A stretch of DNA of 64,000 nt from Gnetum montanum (GCA_015680685.1 MNCI01023267.1:398210-462209); one strand, 5' to 3'; positions 11,398 through 23,660 are shown, counted from the stretch's first letter. Notes: generated by a model from the letters alone, not told the origin. Made by a program: numbers and translations.

Positions 11398-14300
11398 TAA
11401 CATCTAGGAGATCTCCTTTTAAGTTGTGTTGTGTTGGCAACTGGAGTCATACAATCTAAAGAGTAATTAGTCAAACGACTATACTAAATCATTTCATGTA
11501 GTTGCAAATGTTCCAAATTATTTGAGATTTTTTAAGTTTGTAACTACTAATACAAGAAAATACCATTTGTAATAGTCTTTACATGGTATAGATTCTTAAA
11601 CCTTTTCTGTAAGCCATTCACGATAGCTTAATCTTTTATAATTATAAAAACAAAATCATCAATACAACGTTAAATTATTTCTCAAGCCTCAAGTCCAATC
11701 TATCCCATAAAAAAGATGCAAAACCTAACTTCACATTTAGTGCATACATAAGTAGCTCAAATCTCCCTAACACAACAATTCCTCCACCTTTAGCCTTCAA
11801 ATATTAAATTATTTTTCACTAAACTTATTACATTATCTTGAAGCTTCTTGATCATGCACAACAATAGTTAGTCAATTGAAAAATAGTGACTTCATACTCT
11901 AAAATTCTATCACAAATTGCAAAACCCAGCTTCCTAATGCATGGCAGATTTTCTTTACACCTTGAACATCCCTATTCTAAGTAAAAACCCTAGATGTAGG
12001 TGGGTCTTATAAATTTAATGTGTCAAGCTGTATGAACTACCTATATTACTTAGTTCCACTTGGTTCCTGTGCTTTTCTTTGCTCACCTTCAAAGTAGCCA
12101 CAAGCATGCCTCAGTTACTCTAATCACAAAAGTTCAACTAAGATAAACACATTTGGTTATCTTAACATGAGTTGTTGGTGGGGTTGCAAACCCTAACCAT
12201 GAGTGAATCAAAAGGAAAAAAGGAAAGACAAAAACTACAAGAAGAGGATTTCAAAGCAAGTAATACAAGCAAAAATCTTTAGTTCGCCATTCAAGCCATG
12301 ATTCTCAGTTTTTTTGTATAGGACATTTTAATCTTTGTAAGACTATGCAATGAAAACAACTTCTTGTCTCATGCTATATATATTAGAAACTCCTAAGAGA
12401 CACGCAAAGGAGTACCCCAAAAGAATCCTAGGTAAACCCATGACATGCTCTTATTTTTATCCAAAACATATATCATTCTTTTACAACATTTGGTAAATTT
12501 AGTAAATAAATATAAAATGTTCACAAAGTATATTTGGTTTCACCAATCTTTGACAATGTATGACCTTGGATTTCTAGGATGTTGGTAATTAATTTTCTAT
12601 AGGTTCTTCCATTTTAATTCTCTATCTTTTTTACATTAATAATCTATTTCTTTGTCTTTTACCTATGAGCCATACTGAAGTCATCCCTATTAAATAAAAA
12701 AAATATGCACACCAACTTTTGGGATGCTGGGTTAGCATATTATGTTGTATGCCATAATTATTCATTAGTTAGGTCATTGTCTAATAATAATTTATAGGCA
12801 AGAGGTTCCTAGTTTGAGTTACACTTGATGCACCATCATATTCTTTTATAATTCTTCCAATCTATGATCTTTGGCTATAAATCTTGAAGTGTACTTATCT
12901 ATATAGAATATTCATCTTATTAATTCCACAAATACACGTGTACACACACAAAAATTCATAATTACAAATTAATGAGTGCAACCTTGAAAGTAAGATATAC
13001 CATTGGTATTCGGTGGTGGCTGTAGCAAGGGTGCCATTTTTAGCTTGCATTTGTAGAAGTGGAATCTAAGAGCTATGATAACTAATACAACAACAGCTAT
13101 GCAAATTCCTGTTATTGCTCTGATGGCAAATTCTGTATGAATAAAATCTAGAACATATATATACAGAAACTGATTGATATTCAAATAATTTGTGTATAGC
13201 AAAAATATTTTGTGATTGACGGAATGAAGTATATGACTGCTCATCCCCTCCATTGCAAGCACAAAGATCACCCTATAATAAAGTAATTAAAAAAGTAGAA
13301 CAAGTGTAGGTAATCTGAACTTCAGATCAAAATCTTGTTCAATCAAAGTATGTAGCTTCCAACTCCAAAACGCCAATAACTACCTGAATTTTCTGAACAC
13401 GAGAATAAAAGCACTTGTTAGAAGACCAATGGAAACAGAATTCCTATGTTCAAATAAGCACAGGAATTGCACTTTTCATAAATTAAATTAACTCTTCGTA
13501 GATGAAAAGATCATATGAACCTTGTGATTCATGTTTCTTGCCTTTGTCATATTAATCAGGTTTGCTTATAATGTTCCTGTAACTCTGACTACACATAATA
13601 ACTATAAAGAAGTGCCCGAATAGAATCCAATAAAGAATAGTTGCAGATAATTCAAATCCATTCTTCCGGTTTCCTACCTTTTCGTTGGGCTAATTCCTTG
13701 AAGACAGTTTTAGGTTACTTAAATTGTAAAAATGCTTTGCCCACTCGATCCCTACGATCTCTTTAAGGGGTATAATGATAATTTTCAATTTCAGTCCGGT
13801 GCCTGAAAATTTGAAACACAAGCACAGCATGCAACAACAACGCACCAAACTATCTCTAGCAAAATTCTCGAAAATTTAGCAGTGATTGCGGACCTCAAAC
13901 CTTGCATTGCAAGACTGGCAGTTTGCAGACAAGCTTAAAATGCATAGAAAAAAGGTAGGAAGTAAAGTAAGATGTGAAAATAAGATGCAATCGATACGAG
14001 AAAAACCAGAGAAGAAATTACAGTCGCTTATATACGAATATTGGGCTTCTGCTCTGAACAAAACACACCTTATAGCGGGTGTTGGATCTCGACTCCAAAA
14101 TTGTGGTTTTCAATGGATCTCTCTTTATTTTCAGCTTGCAAATCAAAAACCAGCTACCTAAGCATGTTGTTAAACTTGCCTGCAAATGGAATCCATTCAA
14201 TTCACTAACAAAATGCAATTAATTACCCAAAGCATTGAATTGCTACAAAAGACGCTGGTATCTAAGAAAGGGAGATGGTGAGGAGCGGAAGAAACTCTGC

Positions 14301-15310
14301 CTCTTCTCAGGAATGGCTCTTACTAATACATAGAAGGAGAACCTTATGGTTTCGCCATTGTTGATGTTTCATTTTGTGGTGTAAAGAGATAAGATTTCCA
14401 CGGGAATCTTATCTTCATTTGGTGGATATTACATGTGTGCCATCTGACATACAATATTTGCATTCATCCTCTTGGCAACCTAGATTAAAGTTAAGGTGAT
14501 TAAAGTTAATGTAGTAGGTATAGTTGGTAGAAAGTCAAGTTAGTAACTTTTTTGTACATGATAATTACAAGTGAAAGGTTTTATTAAAATGATAGTTAAT
14601 CTCCTTTTATGTCTTTGCTTCTCTATACTTGTGAATGTGATTTTCATAATACTAAAATATATTTTAGATGCAATATACTTGTTTGTAGTCGTTTAAGTAA
14701 TTTGATAATATTTTTTTGGTGAAATATTGTAGGTACTATAAGTTATTAGAGATACCAACATTTGGAGTGCAAACTTTTTAAAATTATTTTAATTAATAAC
14801 ACAGCTAAACATAACAAAACCAAGTATGCAATAAAGAAATATTTTCAGTAGAATGAAATTTTGATCTTCAATTATTACACATAACAGTGTTTGATTTACA
14901 ACATTAGAAACTATTAATATTATTTTTTATCTTTATAAAAGTAAAATTTCAAATAATGTTATGTGTGCTAAATGAACATAATATTTTTGTGTATATAAAA
15001 AAACAAAAAGAAATAGCATGAATAATGAAGAATTAAAACCATTATGAAAACATGAAAGAATTTACAAAGCAAATTTAAGAAAAGGACAAAAATTAGTAAC
15101 TAACACTAATGAAAGTTCATTGTTTATACCAATACAAAGTGGAGAGATTAGCCTAGATAATGTTACATTAGCAAAATTTAATGACCAAATAAGTTTACAA
15201 AAACTTTTTAAGATTATACAAACTCATACAAAGCATTTGAAAAATAAGTTTTCCAAAAATTTATAAATTTTTATATACTAAGACAAACAAAATATTAAAA
15301 ATGCTCAATT
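11398..15310. other. Intergenic DNA between A1 and the Helitron remnant
   Basis: AT-rich DNA with no convincing long coding frame apart from the minus-strand exon candidate at 12983-13132. The part from about 14,560 onward is very AT-rich and may include the decayed outer part of the Helitron. Confidence 0.4.
12983..13132 (-). CDS. Possible single exon encoding a transmembrane helix
   Basis: On the minus strand, ATACAG|AATTTG (acceptor) and CAAG|GTTGCA (donor) bound exactly 150 bases, a symmetric phase-1 exon that is open throughout. It encodes FAIRAITGICIAVVVLVIIA, then a basic stop-transfer segment (RFHFYKCKLK) and a Pro/Asn-rich stretch. This is the arrangement of a single-pass membrane protein just inside the membrane, as in plant receptor-like kinases. 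No kinase or ectodomain exon was found nearby, so it may belong to a long-intron gene, be an isolated fragment, or be chance. Confidence 0.25.
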
Positions 15311-15311
15311 A

Positions 15312-15780
15312 AGATTTCAAAATAGTCTACAAACTATTTTAAATGAATTTGAATGTAAAATATGTAATGAAAGGAAATTTGTGATGTTAAGTAGTAAGAA
15401 AAATAGCATATTGGAATGTCAAAGATGTAAAAAAGACTACTATCGTAAACATTTTTTTATATCGAATAATATGAATCTTGGAGAACAACCATGTGAAATA
15501 CAATTATTAACCCAAATTGTAAAAATGTTAATTGTAAGGCTCAATCCCGTAATTCAAGTTATGTGGAGGTCAACTAAAATAAAGAGGTCATACAATACGC
15601 TTTCTATAACATGTAGAAGTAGTATAAAAACTTCCTCAAAAATTAGAAGAGCTACGATTCATTATCGTTCAAAGAAAAGATTATGTTTGTGCAACATATA
15701 ATTTTATTGTCAAGAAAGCAAGAGTACTAGTAGTGTTAAAATTTAAAATTCATAATGATAAGTTTTACCAAGTGTTGATG
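15312..15780 (+). pseudogene. Decayed Helitron replicase (Rep/helicase) N-terminal region
   Basis: A paired-cysteine motif (ECKICNERKFVML...CQRCKKDYY) is followed by FISNNMNLGEQPCEIQLLTQ and IVKMLIVRLNPVIQV. After a frameshift near 15555 it continues as KLPQKLEELRFIIVQRK and NFIVKKARVLVVLKFK. From general knowledge this order matches the conserved region N-terminal to the Rep/helicase core of plant Helitron proteins (Cys pairs, NNMDPG-like, LT-x-E/I-x-x-ML, a V-I-V-R-R-like strand, then the NNP-Y-D-like end). The reading frame changes and stops show it is dead. The helicase itself and the Helitron ends (TC...CTRR) were not found. Confidence 0.6.
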
Positions 15781-16760
15781 CCAACATCGCCCATGTTAGG
15801 CATGGAGCCATGTTTAAATAAGTTTGAATATCATGAAAATTAAAAAAGTCCTGTGAGTTTGCTATCTTTACCAATAGGCATTTATTCTTCAACAATACTA
15901 AGTAGGACCAACAAATGTACCTATGTAGTAGCCATTGTTTGGAACAAAAGTTATCTAACAAGACTTATAGTTCGCTTGTAATATGCTTGTCACAACTCGC
16001 TTTAGCTTGCGATGCATCAATGGTGAGCTACTTAGGTTGTAACTACTTCGTTTGATGAATTCAAACTTGAGATCTGAGATTCTTGTTTCAACCTAACCGT
16101 GCTTTCCTTATGCAACTACAATAGTTCAGATAAGGTTAGGATGATGATGGTGATAATGTCATTTATTCTTATTTGATGTTTAGAGGGAAAAAGTTAGCGT
16201 TGCATATATGTTGTGATGTTGTATCTCGCAATAATAGTAGTGCAACTCTATAACTGACTAGTGATTCCCATATATATGTGAATTAGGTTTCTTCATGTTT
16301 TTACTTTAATTATAAAAAGTCTTCATCTGAGATACAAGAAATGGGAATGTAGAGTGTTTAGAGAAACAAACTAGACACTGTTATTTGCTGGTTGATCTTA
16401 GATGGCCTATCCATGCCTTATAGATAGACACATAATGTTTTGTTTGTTTGTTAGAGAACTTACCAACTCAAATATATTATAGGAACTATGCATTATTTCC
16501 TGAATATAAAGGTCCAAATTGAAATCAAATTAGAATTTTATGTTTTGTGAATTATGATCAAATTCTTTAATTTAATATTCATGCACATTATAAATTGTTT
16601 CTTCTACAAGAGTACTAACATGCAGTATCCTATTCTTTTTCCTTATTTATTTTTTAACATTAAAAAAATTATGAATGCTTAAGCCCTTTTATAAATCATC
16701 ATAATATTTATACAAGCTGACCATTAAAATTTGTTTATACATATTGATGTCATAATGCAG

Positions 16761-16838
16761 GATGCAATGACAGTTGTTGGTTATCCACTTAGAGGAGATA
16801 CAATTTCTATTACAAAGGGTGTTGTTTCATGAATTGAG
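16761..16838 (+). pseudogene. Orphan exon of a Deg/HtrA-type serine protease
   Basis: ATAATGCAG|GATGCAATG (acceptor) and TTGAG|GTGGTG (donor) bound a 78-base, 26-codon exon of phase 0. It encodes [20 protein letters not shown] then VVS-stop-IE. This matches the plant Deg family protease domain at the strand just before the catalytic serine loop (VTVVGYPxGGDTIS...GVVSRIE in the family). The stop is TGA where the family has Arg, a CGA-to-TGA change. No flanking Deg exons were recognised within several kb, so it is an isolated gene fragment or one exon of a pseudogene. Confidence 0.65.
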
Positions 16839-17391
16839 GTGGTGGAGAACATGGTGGATGTAATTGATGGCAACGGGCATTTCATGGAGAACTCAAAAAG
16901 GTGGGCGGTCTCTCTCTCTCCTTCATTCACGGCAGTATCAAAATGTTAGGCCAGCGTGGTGCACGGGGCAAGGTAGTGCACGTGGTAGTCAGTAGTGGTG
17001 GCAGAGTGTGGCAGAATAGTAGCAGTAACTTTGAACTATGCATTGCATGTGATAGTGGTAGTGTGTAGCAGGTCTCCCTCTTAGTAGTAATGACCTAAGG
17101 TTTTGTGCCAATAGTGGTAGATAACATGCATACGGGGTTAGTGCATTAGCAATAGTAGATGCATGGCAGTGAACAATTAGTAGTGGCAAAAGGTAATCAA
17201 TGATGCATGGTAGTAGATGACGACGGTAGGTGACAACGCTTCAACTATTTGGCTAATAGTGGCGGCAACAATGACAGAGAGGCAGCATGTTCCCGTAGTG
17301 GGCTTGACCTCCCTCTCCCTCTCCTAGGTAGCATGTGGCAGGCACGTGAACAACACATGACAGTTGTAAATGATGGTGGTTGATGGTGGGA

Positions 17392-17395
<4 letters not shown>

Positions 17396-17433
<38 letters not shown>
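17396..17433. repeat. (TC)n microsatellite
   Basis: Nineteen uninterrupted TC units, ended by GACGG. Frames reading Arg-Glu runs on the minus strand arise from it. Confidence 0.95.
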
Positions 17434-17434
<1 letters not shown>

Positions 17435-17568
17435 ACGGCTATGAGTAGTGTCGATTGTGGTAACATTAGTGACAATGAGATAACACGTTTTGGTAGTAGT
17501 CGAGGCTTTTTTGCCTGGCAATGAACACCACTAGCAGTGATAGACCAGTGGTAGTAGTAGGCAACTAA

Positions 17569-17831
17569 GGAAAATTTTAAATTTACCAGTTACTTACTGT
17601 ATTTTCATTAATTCTTGAAATTCAAGATATTCAATTTAAATTCTCTTAACTTTCTAGTTTGATTTACTATTTTTTGAATGTCACATAGCCCTCTCTAGCT
17701 AAGACTATTCTTGGTTTACCATAACCACATGGGAGGCACCTTAGGCAATAGTCTTCTTAAATGAGTTTTTTCTAGGTGTTGGTGTGTCCAAAACTTACGC
17801 ATGAACACCTTTTTGACATTAGAAGGAGGAG
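17569..17831 (+). repeat. Diverged direct repeat, copy 1
   Basis: Aligns, with roughly four in five bases the same by eye, to 18788-19052. Both contain TTCAATTTAAATT, CTAGTTTG.TTTAC, CATATG/CACATGGGAGGCACC and CAATAGTCT, and end TTAGAAGGAGGA. The pair could be terminal repeats of a short non-autonomous element or a segmental duplication. Confidence 0.6.
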
Positions 17832-18330
17832 TTGGATCTTAGTTCCTTGGCTAGCATTGACATGGTAGGAGTTGTGATCAGTAGTTGGCATACACATGGC
17901 GATAGTAGTGCATGTGCATCATCAACAGCAAAAGCGTGGCATAAAGGATTGCTGGGCCTCCCCTTCTCTTGGTAGTAGCGATGCATGGCTCTCCATGATG
18001 CTGTCAAATTTGTAGGTGCATGGTAGGTGGAACAATGGGTGACCTCTCTCTTCCCTCCCCTTCTCCCATGACTGTAGCAGGCACATGGTAGGCAGAACAA
18101 CATGTGCATTAGGAGATAAAGCACATGCAATGACATTACAGGTGATCAACGACATCAACGATGGTGTGTAGATCTACATGACGGTAGTGGTAAATGGTGG
18201 GTTGCACGTGACAATGGTGTCATTTAGCAAGCTCTCCCAATAGCAGTTACTATTGTGTATCAAAGACACATCAGTAGCAATGAGTAGCAGATAGCGCATG
18301 TGCATGGCAGGCACGAACAAAGGTTGACGT

Positions 18331-18424
18331 TAATTGTAGGTAGTCCTGTAGGAGTTGCAGCAGATAAGTAAAGATTNATAATTGTAGGTAGTCCTGTAGG
18401 AGTTGCAGCAGATAAGTAAAGATT
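18331..18424 (+). repeat. 46-bp tandem duplication split by a single N
   Basis: The 46 bases at 18331-18376 are repeated identically at 18379-18424, with N at 18377 between them. An exact duplicate hinging on an ambiguous base is the usual mark of an assembly join in which overlapping contig ends were not merged. Confidence 0.8.
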
Positions 18425-18787
18425 GGGGACAAGCATGAATAGAGGAGGTGATGATGGACAATTGCAAGAGGTGTTAGTAAGCAATGGTGACATACAAGAT
18501 CTCTTGGCCTCTCCCTCTTGTGGCAGTAGACAAGAAGGCTATGTGCATGGAGCACAACAGCAACATTTGCCACTGCTCCTAATGGCAATCACTGGTAGTA
18601 GTGGACGATGCAGAGGGGTTGATCCCACTGGTGGCTGAGATCATATTTCGGCAACACCTATACCATTGTTTGAGGCACTACTTCTCATCCTCATTTTGCT
18701 CCTGCATATATGCAACATTACTACTGGGTGAATGAACATTGGGCAACAACTAGTAGCATGTGAGTGGTGGTGGTAGGAGACCAGGAA

Positions 18788-19052
18788 GAATTCTAAATTT
18801 AGTAGTCATTTTTCTGTTCTTTCATTAAGTAATGAAATTTAAGATAGTCATTCAATTTAAATTTTCCCAATTTTCTAGTTTGGTTTACCTTTTTTTTGAA
18901 CCTCACATATCCCTCTCCAGTTGAGACTATTCTCAGGTTTTCCTACCCATATGGGAGGCACCCTAGGCAATAGTCTCCTTAAATGATTTTTTTCAGGTGT
19001 TGATGTGTCCAAAATTTATACATCAACACCTTTTCAATGTTAGAAGGAGGAC
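18788..19052 (+). repeat. Diverged direct repeat, copy 2 (with hairpin)
   Basis: Partner of 17569-17831. Near its end it has a perfect 11-bp inverted repeat, GGTGTTGATGT...ACATCAACACC, with a 13-base loop. The same site in copy 1 is decayed (GGTGTTGGTGT...GCATGAACACC). Confidence 0.6.
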
Positions 19053-19600
19053 CATTTTTTAGCCTTTGTTTTCCATTTTTAGAAATATAAGTATTTCTTA
19101 TCGTTTCCTGTTCCAGATCTTGTTTTGTCCCTATTTCAAAACTATTGTTTCCCTAAATTTTATTTTCCTTTTTTGTGCTTCCTATTGAAAACCTTTGTCT
19201 TTGAACTTTTTATTTTCTATTTTTTTAAAAAATTGATGTTTCTTGTTTCTCAAAAATTATTATTTTCATTACCAAAATCCTAAACCTTCTTTTTCTAGTT
19301 CTAATTTTGGTGGTCCTTACCTTAGTCCTGACTTTGATGAGGTAGGTTTCATTAATTATTTAGTTTTAAATTTACTTTTCTAAGATTTTTCATTTTATTA
19401 ATTTTTTTCATTTAAATTTTATATATATTGTAATTTCATCCATATATATATATATATTTTTAAAAATTATATATAGCATATATTACTATTTTTTAAGTAA
19501 AAAAATTATTTTAATATTTTTTCTTTTTTACTCAATTTTATAGTTTTATTTTAACATATATATTCTGTGATTCTCATTTTATGAGCAAACCCTTCCAACA
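19053..19600. other. T-rich intergenic DNA
   Basis: Long T-rich stretch with a short (TA)n run near 19441-19458. No gene or terminal repeat recognised. The missing 5' LTR of element T1 should lie here but could not be delimited. Confidence 0.4.
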
Positions 19601-19704
19601 AGAATCATTTAACTTTACCCCTAATTGACTAGCTACCGATCACTTTAAGAAAACAACGAGCTTCACATTTTCCAAGTTCTATCTCTAGAAGAACTTGAAC
19701 TAGG

Positions 19705-21030
19705 ATGATAGCCAATCAACCCCTAGCTCACTTGGTGAGAAATCCCTTTAACTTCACCAACTATCATGATATCGCAAAATCACTTCAAAACATAAACTTG
19801 TTCTTCGATCCCACAACCCCTACTAGTGATACTTGTCAACATATACAATGTTTTGAAACCTTACTAGGGATCCATAACATTGTACAAAATGACATGACAT
19901 GTAGGGTATTTTTGACAAATTTTAGGAGTATAACCATTTAATGGTTTTTGATGCTCCCTAATGCCTCTATCAACTTATGATAAAAATTTTAAAATAAGTT
20001 TTCGTTTCAGTTTGACAAGTTCACTAGCCTAGCCTTAGCATCAAGTAACTTCACAAGCTTAAGAAAATTACCTGGGGAAAATGTCTAGGATTATAACCTA
20101 AGATTCTTTCATTAACTTACTTATGTACCAAGTGAGGTGCGTCCAAAACTTGGTGGCATCCTCAATTTTTACTTGTTCATCATTGATCCATTCTTTGCCT
20201 ATGCCATCAAATTTGATCCCAACATAATAGAAATATAGGGAGCAATGGCTAAAGCCATTGAGGTAGAACAAATTACCCTTATGAATAACATTCAAACCCA
20301 ATTTGGGATGATGAGTGTTAGCAACCCTATGCAATCTAGTCCTCTACCTTTACCAACTTTACCAATGACCAATACTATGTTTCAAACTCCCACTCCCCTT
20401 CAATTGACTCAACCTTCAAACAATTATTTTCAAAGTTTAATGTCTTCTTCATTTCTACCACCTAACACTTCTTTGAATGATGACCAATCGAAGGTCTTAA
20501 TACAATCCATCAGAAACCCAAATGGGATATTTAATCCTATTGAACCTCCAACTCAATCTCAAAATTAGATGACCTAGATATTAAGTTCACTTCAAAAAAT
20601 TTCTAATGAAGTAGTTGAATTAAAATGAAACAATGAAAAGGATCTTATACAATCTAAAAAGCTAAGCACATCAATCAGTTATGATTATTATTTTCTCCAT
20701 AACACTAGGCAATATTTTGAGAAAATTTTTTCTCAATTTTTAGCATTATATGGTGACAATGCCCAAAGTCAACAAAACGGGAAAACTCCAATTATGGTCT
20801 TGAATATACCTCATGAAATGGAGAATGAGGAAGTTCCTTCATTTAAACAAGTCATGGTAAGAGATCCCAATCCACATAACACTTGTTACTATAGACTTAG
20901 TAACATTATGAGTACCACACAACAAAAATCTAGAAATAATCCTTGTACTCCTTCAAACAGAAGAATTCCTAGTCAAAACAACATAAACAACCAAACCAAA
21001 CCATCCCAAGCAAATGCCCCACAGTGACCA
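19705..21030 (+). pseudogene. T1 gag
   Basis: Starts near MIANQPLAHLVRNPFNFTNY (ATG 19705). The gag core continues past stops as FTSLRKLPGENV...DYNLRFFH around 20020-20110, then a Gln/Pro/Asn-rich part (20245-20568, 20794-21027). Position and order before the protease support the call; sequence similarity to gag cores is modest. Confidence 0.5.
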
Positions 21031-21293
21031 AACTCCCCTTCTATACATAGAAGAACTCCACCTCAACATAAATCTAGAGATGAACATAAGACTTATGATC
21101 TAGTTGAGGATTTGAAGAGAGTGAAAGCCAATATTTCGATGTATGATCTTTTACACTTTAATGAAGTGAAAGATGTGATTCGAAAGATAGTTCATAGAAC
21201 TGAAACTAAGAAAAAAAATCTGCAACCCCTGAAAGGCAAGTTCACTTTGCAAAAATTCCTAATGCATTATCAATACAAAACACAAAAAATTCC

Positions 21294-21668
21294 ATGTCAA
21301 GTAAGAAAGATCAATCTCCTTTCCTAAAAACTTTGATTATTTTAGGAAAGAATGTCCATAATTGTTTGATGGATTTTGGTGCAACTATTAGCATCATACT
21401 ACTTGAGGTATGTAAGAAGTTAGGAGCACAAATGATACCAGAAGAGAAAAGTTGGATACAACTCGATGGATCTAATGTACTTGTAGTAGGGTCATTAAAA
21501 GGAGTGAAAGTACAACTTAAACAATACCCTACATTTACATGTTATACGGATATCTTAGTAGTTGATATGTTATCCACTTATGATGTGCTCTTATCTAGGA
21601 GTTTTGGAGCCAAGTTTGGGGGCTTCATTAGGTTAGATTTCCCAAAACTATTAATCTCTATTAAATAA
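21294..21668 (+). pseudogene. T1 aspartic protease
   Basis: Reads LGKNVHNCLMDFGATISIIL, with Asp-Phe-Gly-Ala where the retropepsin family has Asp-Thr/Ser-Gly-Ala, then a long beta-rich segment ending MLSTYDVLLSRSFGAKFGGF. The protease cleaves the Gag-Pol polyprotein. The Thr-to-Phe change at the catalytic motif suggests it is inactive. Confidence 0.65.
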
Positions 21669-22039
21669 AAATTTGAATATATGACTTTTGATCAATAGAA
21701 TAAATCTCTGGGGAATCAAAATACCAATCTTTTTGTTGGAGTGGTTGAGCTAGGACTTGGCGAATATTTGATGAATGATGATATAGGTGAAACTTCAGGC
21801 ATAAATCCTTTTGTGTGCACATATTCCACCCAATATTACCAATCTTTTAGAGAGTGAAAAGTTTATGAAGATACTTTTCCATACCACCAACATGATGGAA
21901 GAACCTTTACTTTTGATGACCCACCACCATTAGGAAAGGATAAGGATATAAGTGAGATTCTAACCAATGGAACAATAGAAGATGAGGCAAATTTTGATGA
22001 TAATCATTGTTACCTTGATCAAAGGGTTGATTTTTTATA

Positions 22040-22485
22040 GATTTCACTAACTTAAACATTTGGATACTAAGAGTGGATGGTGCCTCTTCCAAGAAAGGAT
22101 GTGAAGCAAAAATAATGTTTGTACCTCCTGGTGAAGCTCCTATTCTTAAAGCCATCAATTTCACACAACGTATGATTGACAACATGATTGAATATGAAGC
22201 ACTTATATATGGGATCAAGATAGCTCAATACTATGACTTACCCAAACTTAAAATCTATAGTGACTCTCAACTAATAGTAAACCAAGTTAATGGAATCTAT
22301 GTTGATAAAGATGTCACCATAAAAGAATATAAAGCTTATATTCTTGAACTTTTTAAAGCGTTTGAACATATAACCATTGAGCATATACCAAGAGAAGAAA
22401 ACCATGTTCTTGATGTGCTAGCCCAAATGGCCACTACTTTGGATGTCCCTTTTAAACACAATGCTTGGGATTCAAAAATTATTAT
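22040..22485 (+). pseudogene. T1 archaeal-type RNase H (aRNH)
   Basis: Starts RVDGASSKKGCEAKIMFVPP (catalytic Asp in VDGAS), then IEYEALIYGIKIA (Glu), KIYSDSQLIVNQVNGIY (Asp) and IPREENHVLDVLAQMA (fourth acidic position: Asp of VLDVLA). All four acidic positions of the fold appear kept. It lies between protease and RT. Such domains degrade the RNA strand of RNA:DNA hybrids; a second RNase H of this type is known in Tat-lineage plant elements. Confidence 0.75.
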
Positions 22486-22769
22486 TGAAAAATTTAGGTC
22501 TTATCTATTCCTGATAATGTCTTTTCTTTTTAAGTATTTGACAATGATAACCATGTTTGTAAATTTTTATTTTTTGAAGAAGAATTTAGTGATCAAGGAA
22601 ATATATCAAAGGATGTTGTGTTCTTAAACAAAATATCTCCTGGAATAGTAGTTAGGGAAGCACTATTTAATGACTTACATACCAAGACTATAGACTTATC
22701 TAAAAATACTAGTTGGCAAATGTTAGCTAAAACTGAAATAATTTAGATTCAAAAGAAAGGATGACAATA

Positions 22770-23660
22770 CCCTGTTAAAATAGGAGTTTGTTTACATCTA
22801 GATGAAAAACAAAGCCTGGTTGAATTGCTACATGAGTTTAATGATGTTTTGGATTAGAATTATGAAGATCTTAGAACTTTCAATCCATTAGTGATGACAC
22901 ATACAATCCCCTTAGGCTAGAAACAAAACCATTTAAGCAAAAAAATCAGACTTGTAAATCCAAAGATTGAAGCCCTCATGAAAGTAGAAATTGACAAGCT
23001 CCTAGAATCCAAAATTATTTACCTAGTGAGACACTCAAGTTGGATATCACACTTAGTGCCTGTTAGGAAATGAACTAGTGAATTAAGATTATGTATTGAT
23101 TTTTATAACCTTAATGCTTCTTGCATTAAGGATAATTATCCAGTCCCTCTTATGGAGGAGCTATTGCAAATCATGAACGATGCTCAAATGTATTTCTTTT
23201 TAGATGGGTATTTAGGAAATAATCAAATTTCAGTGAGTAAGAAAGACCAGTATAAAATGGCTTTTACGATAAAATGGGGAACTTTTCAATTTGCTAAAAT
23301 GCCTTTTGGCCTTAAAAACTCTTGTTATACCTTTCAAAGAGCTATGGACAAAAATTTTGAGGGGCTAATTAGGAAGTGCATTATTATTTAGCTAGATGAC
23401 TTAACCATCTTCTCCAAATATTAAGGTACATACCTTAGAGACCTTATAAATATTTTTACAAGATGTAGGCAATTTGCAATCACCTTGAATGAAAATAAAT
23501 CCATATTTGGAGATCAAAGTGGTAAATTTATGGATCATATAGTAACTAAGGAAGGGATTGCAATTGATCTCGAGTGAGTAAATGCAATTTTAGAAGTACT
23601 TACCCTTTATCCAAGACTGATTTAAGGGCTTTCTTTGGGAAAATTAACTTCATTAGATGA
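22770..23660 (+). pseudogene. T1 reverse transcriptase
   Basis: Reads KIGVCLHLDEKQSLVELLHE, then ELRLCIDFYNLNAS, FFLDGYLGNNQISV, KWGTFQFAKMPFGLKNS and LDDLTIFS (the YxDD box reads LDD after a stop). This is the order of palm and fingers motifs of Ty3/gypsy RT. Stops at about 22856, 23071 and 23390 make it inactive. Confidence 0.8.

Larger units (their letters stand above)
16840..19052. repeat. Low-complexity, internally repetitive block
   Basis: Rich in GTAGTAGTGG-like words and in recurrent modules of a C/T-rich stretch followed by GTAG-rich sequence and GGCAGGCAC/GCATGG words (near 17310, 17960, 18045, 18505). Long frames here are repeat translations. It is partly framed by the two copies of a diverged direct repeat (17569-17831, 18788-19052). 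Confidence 0.5.

Noticed and set aside
17245-17521. Minus-strand frames with Arg-Glu runs
   Set aside because: Translation of the (TC)n microsatellite.
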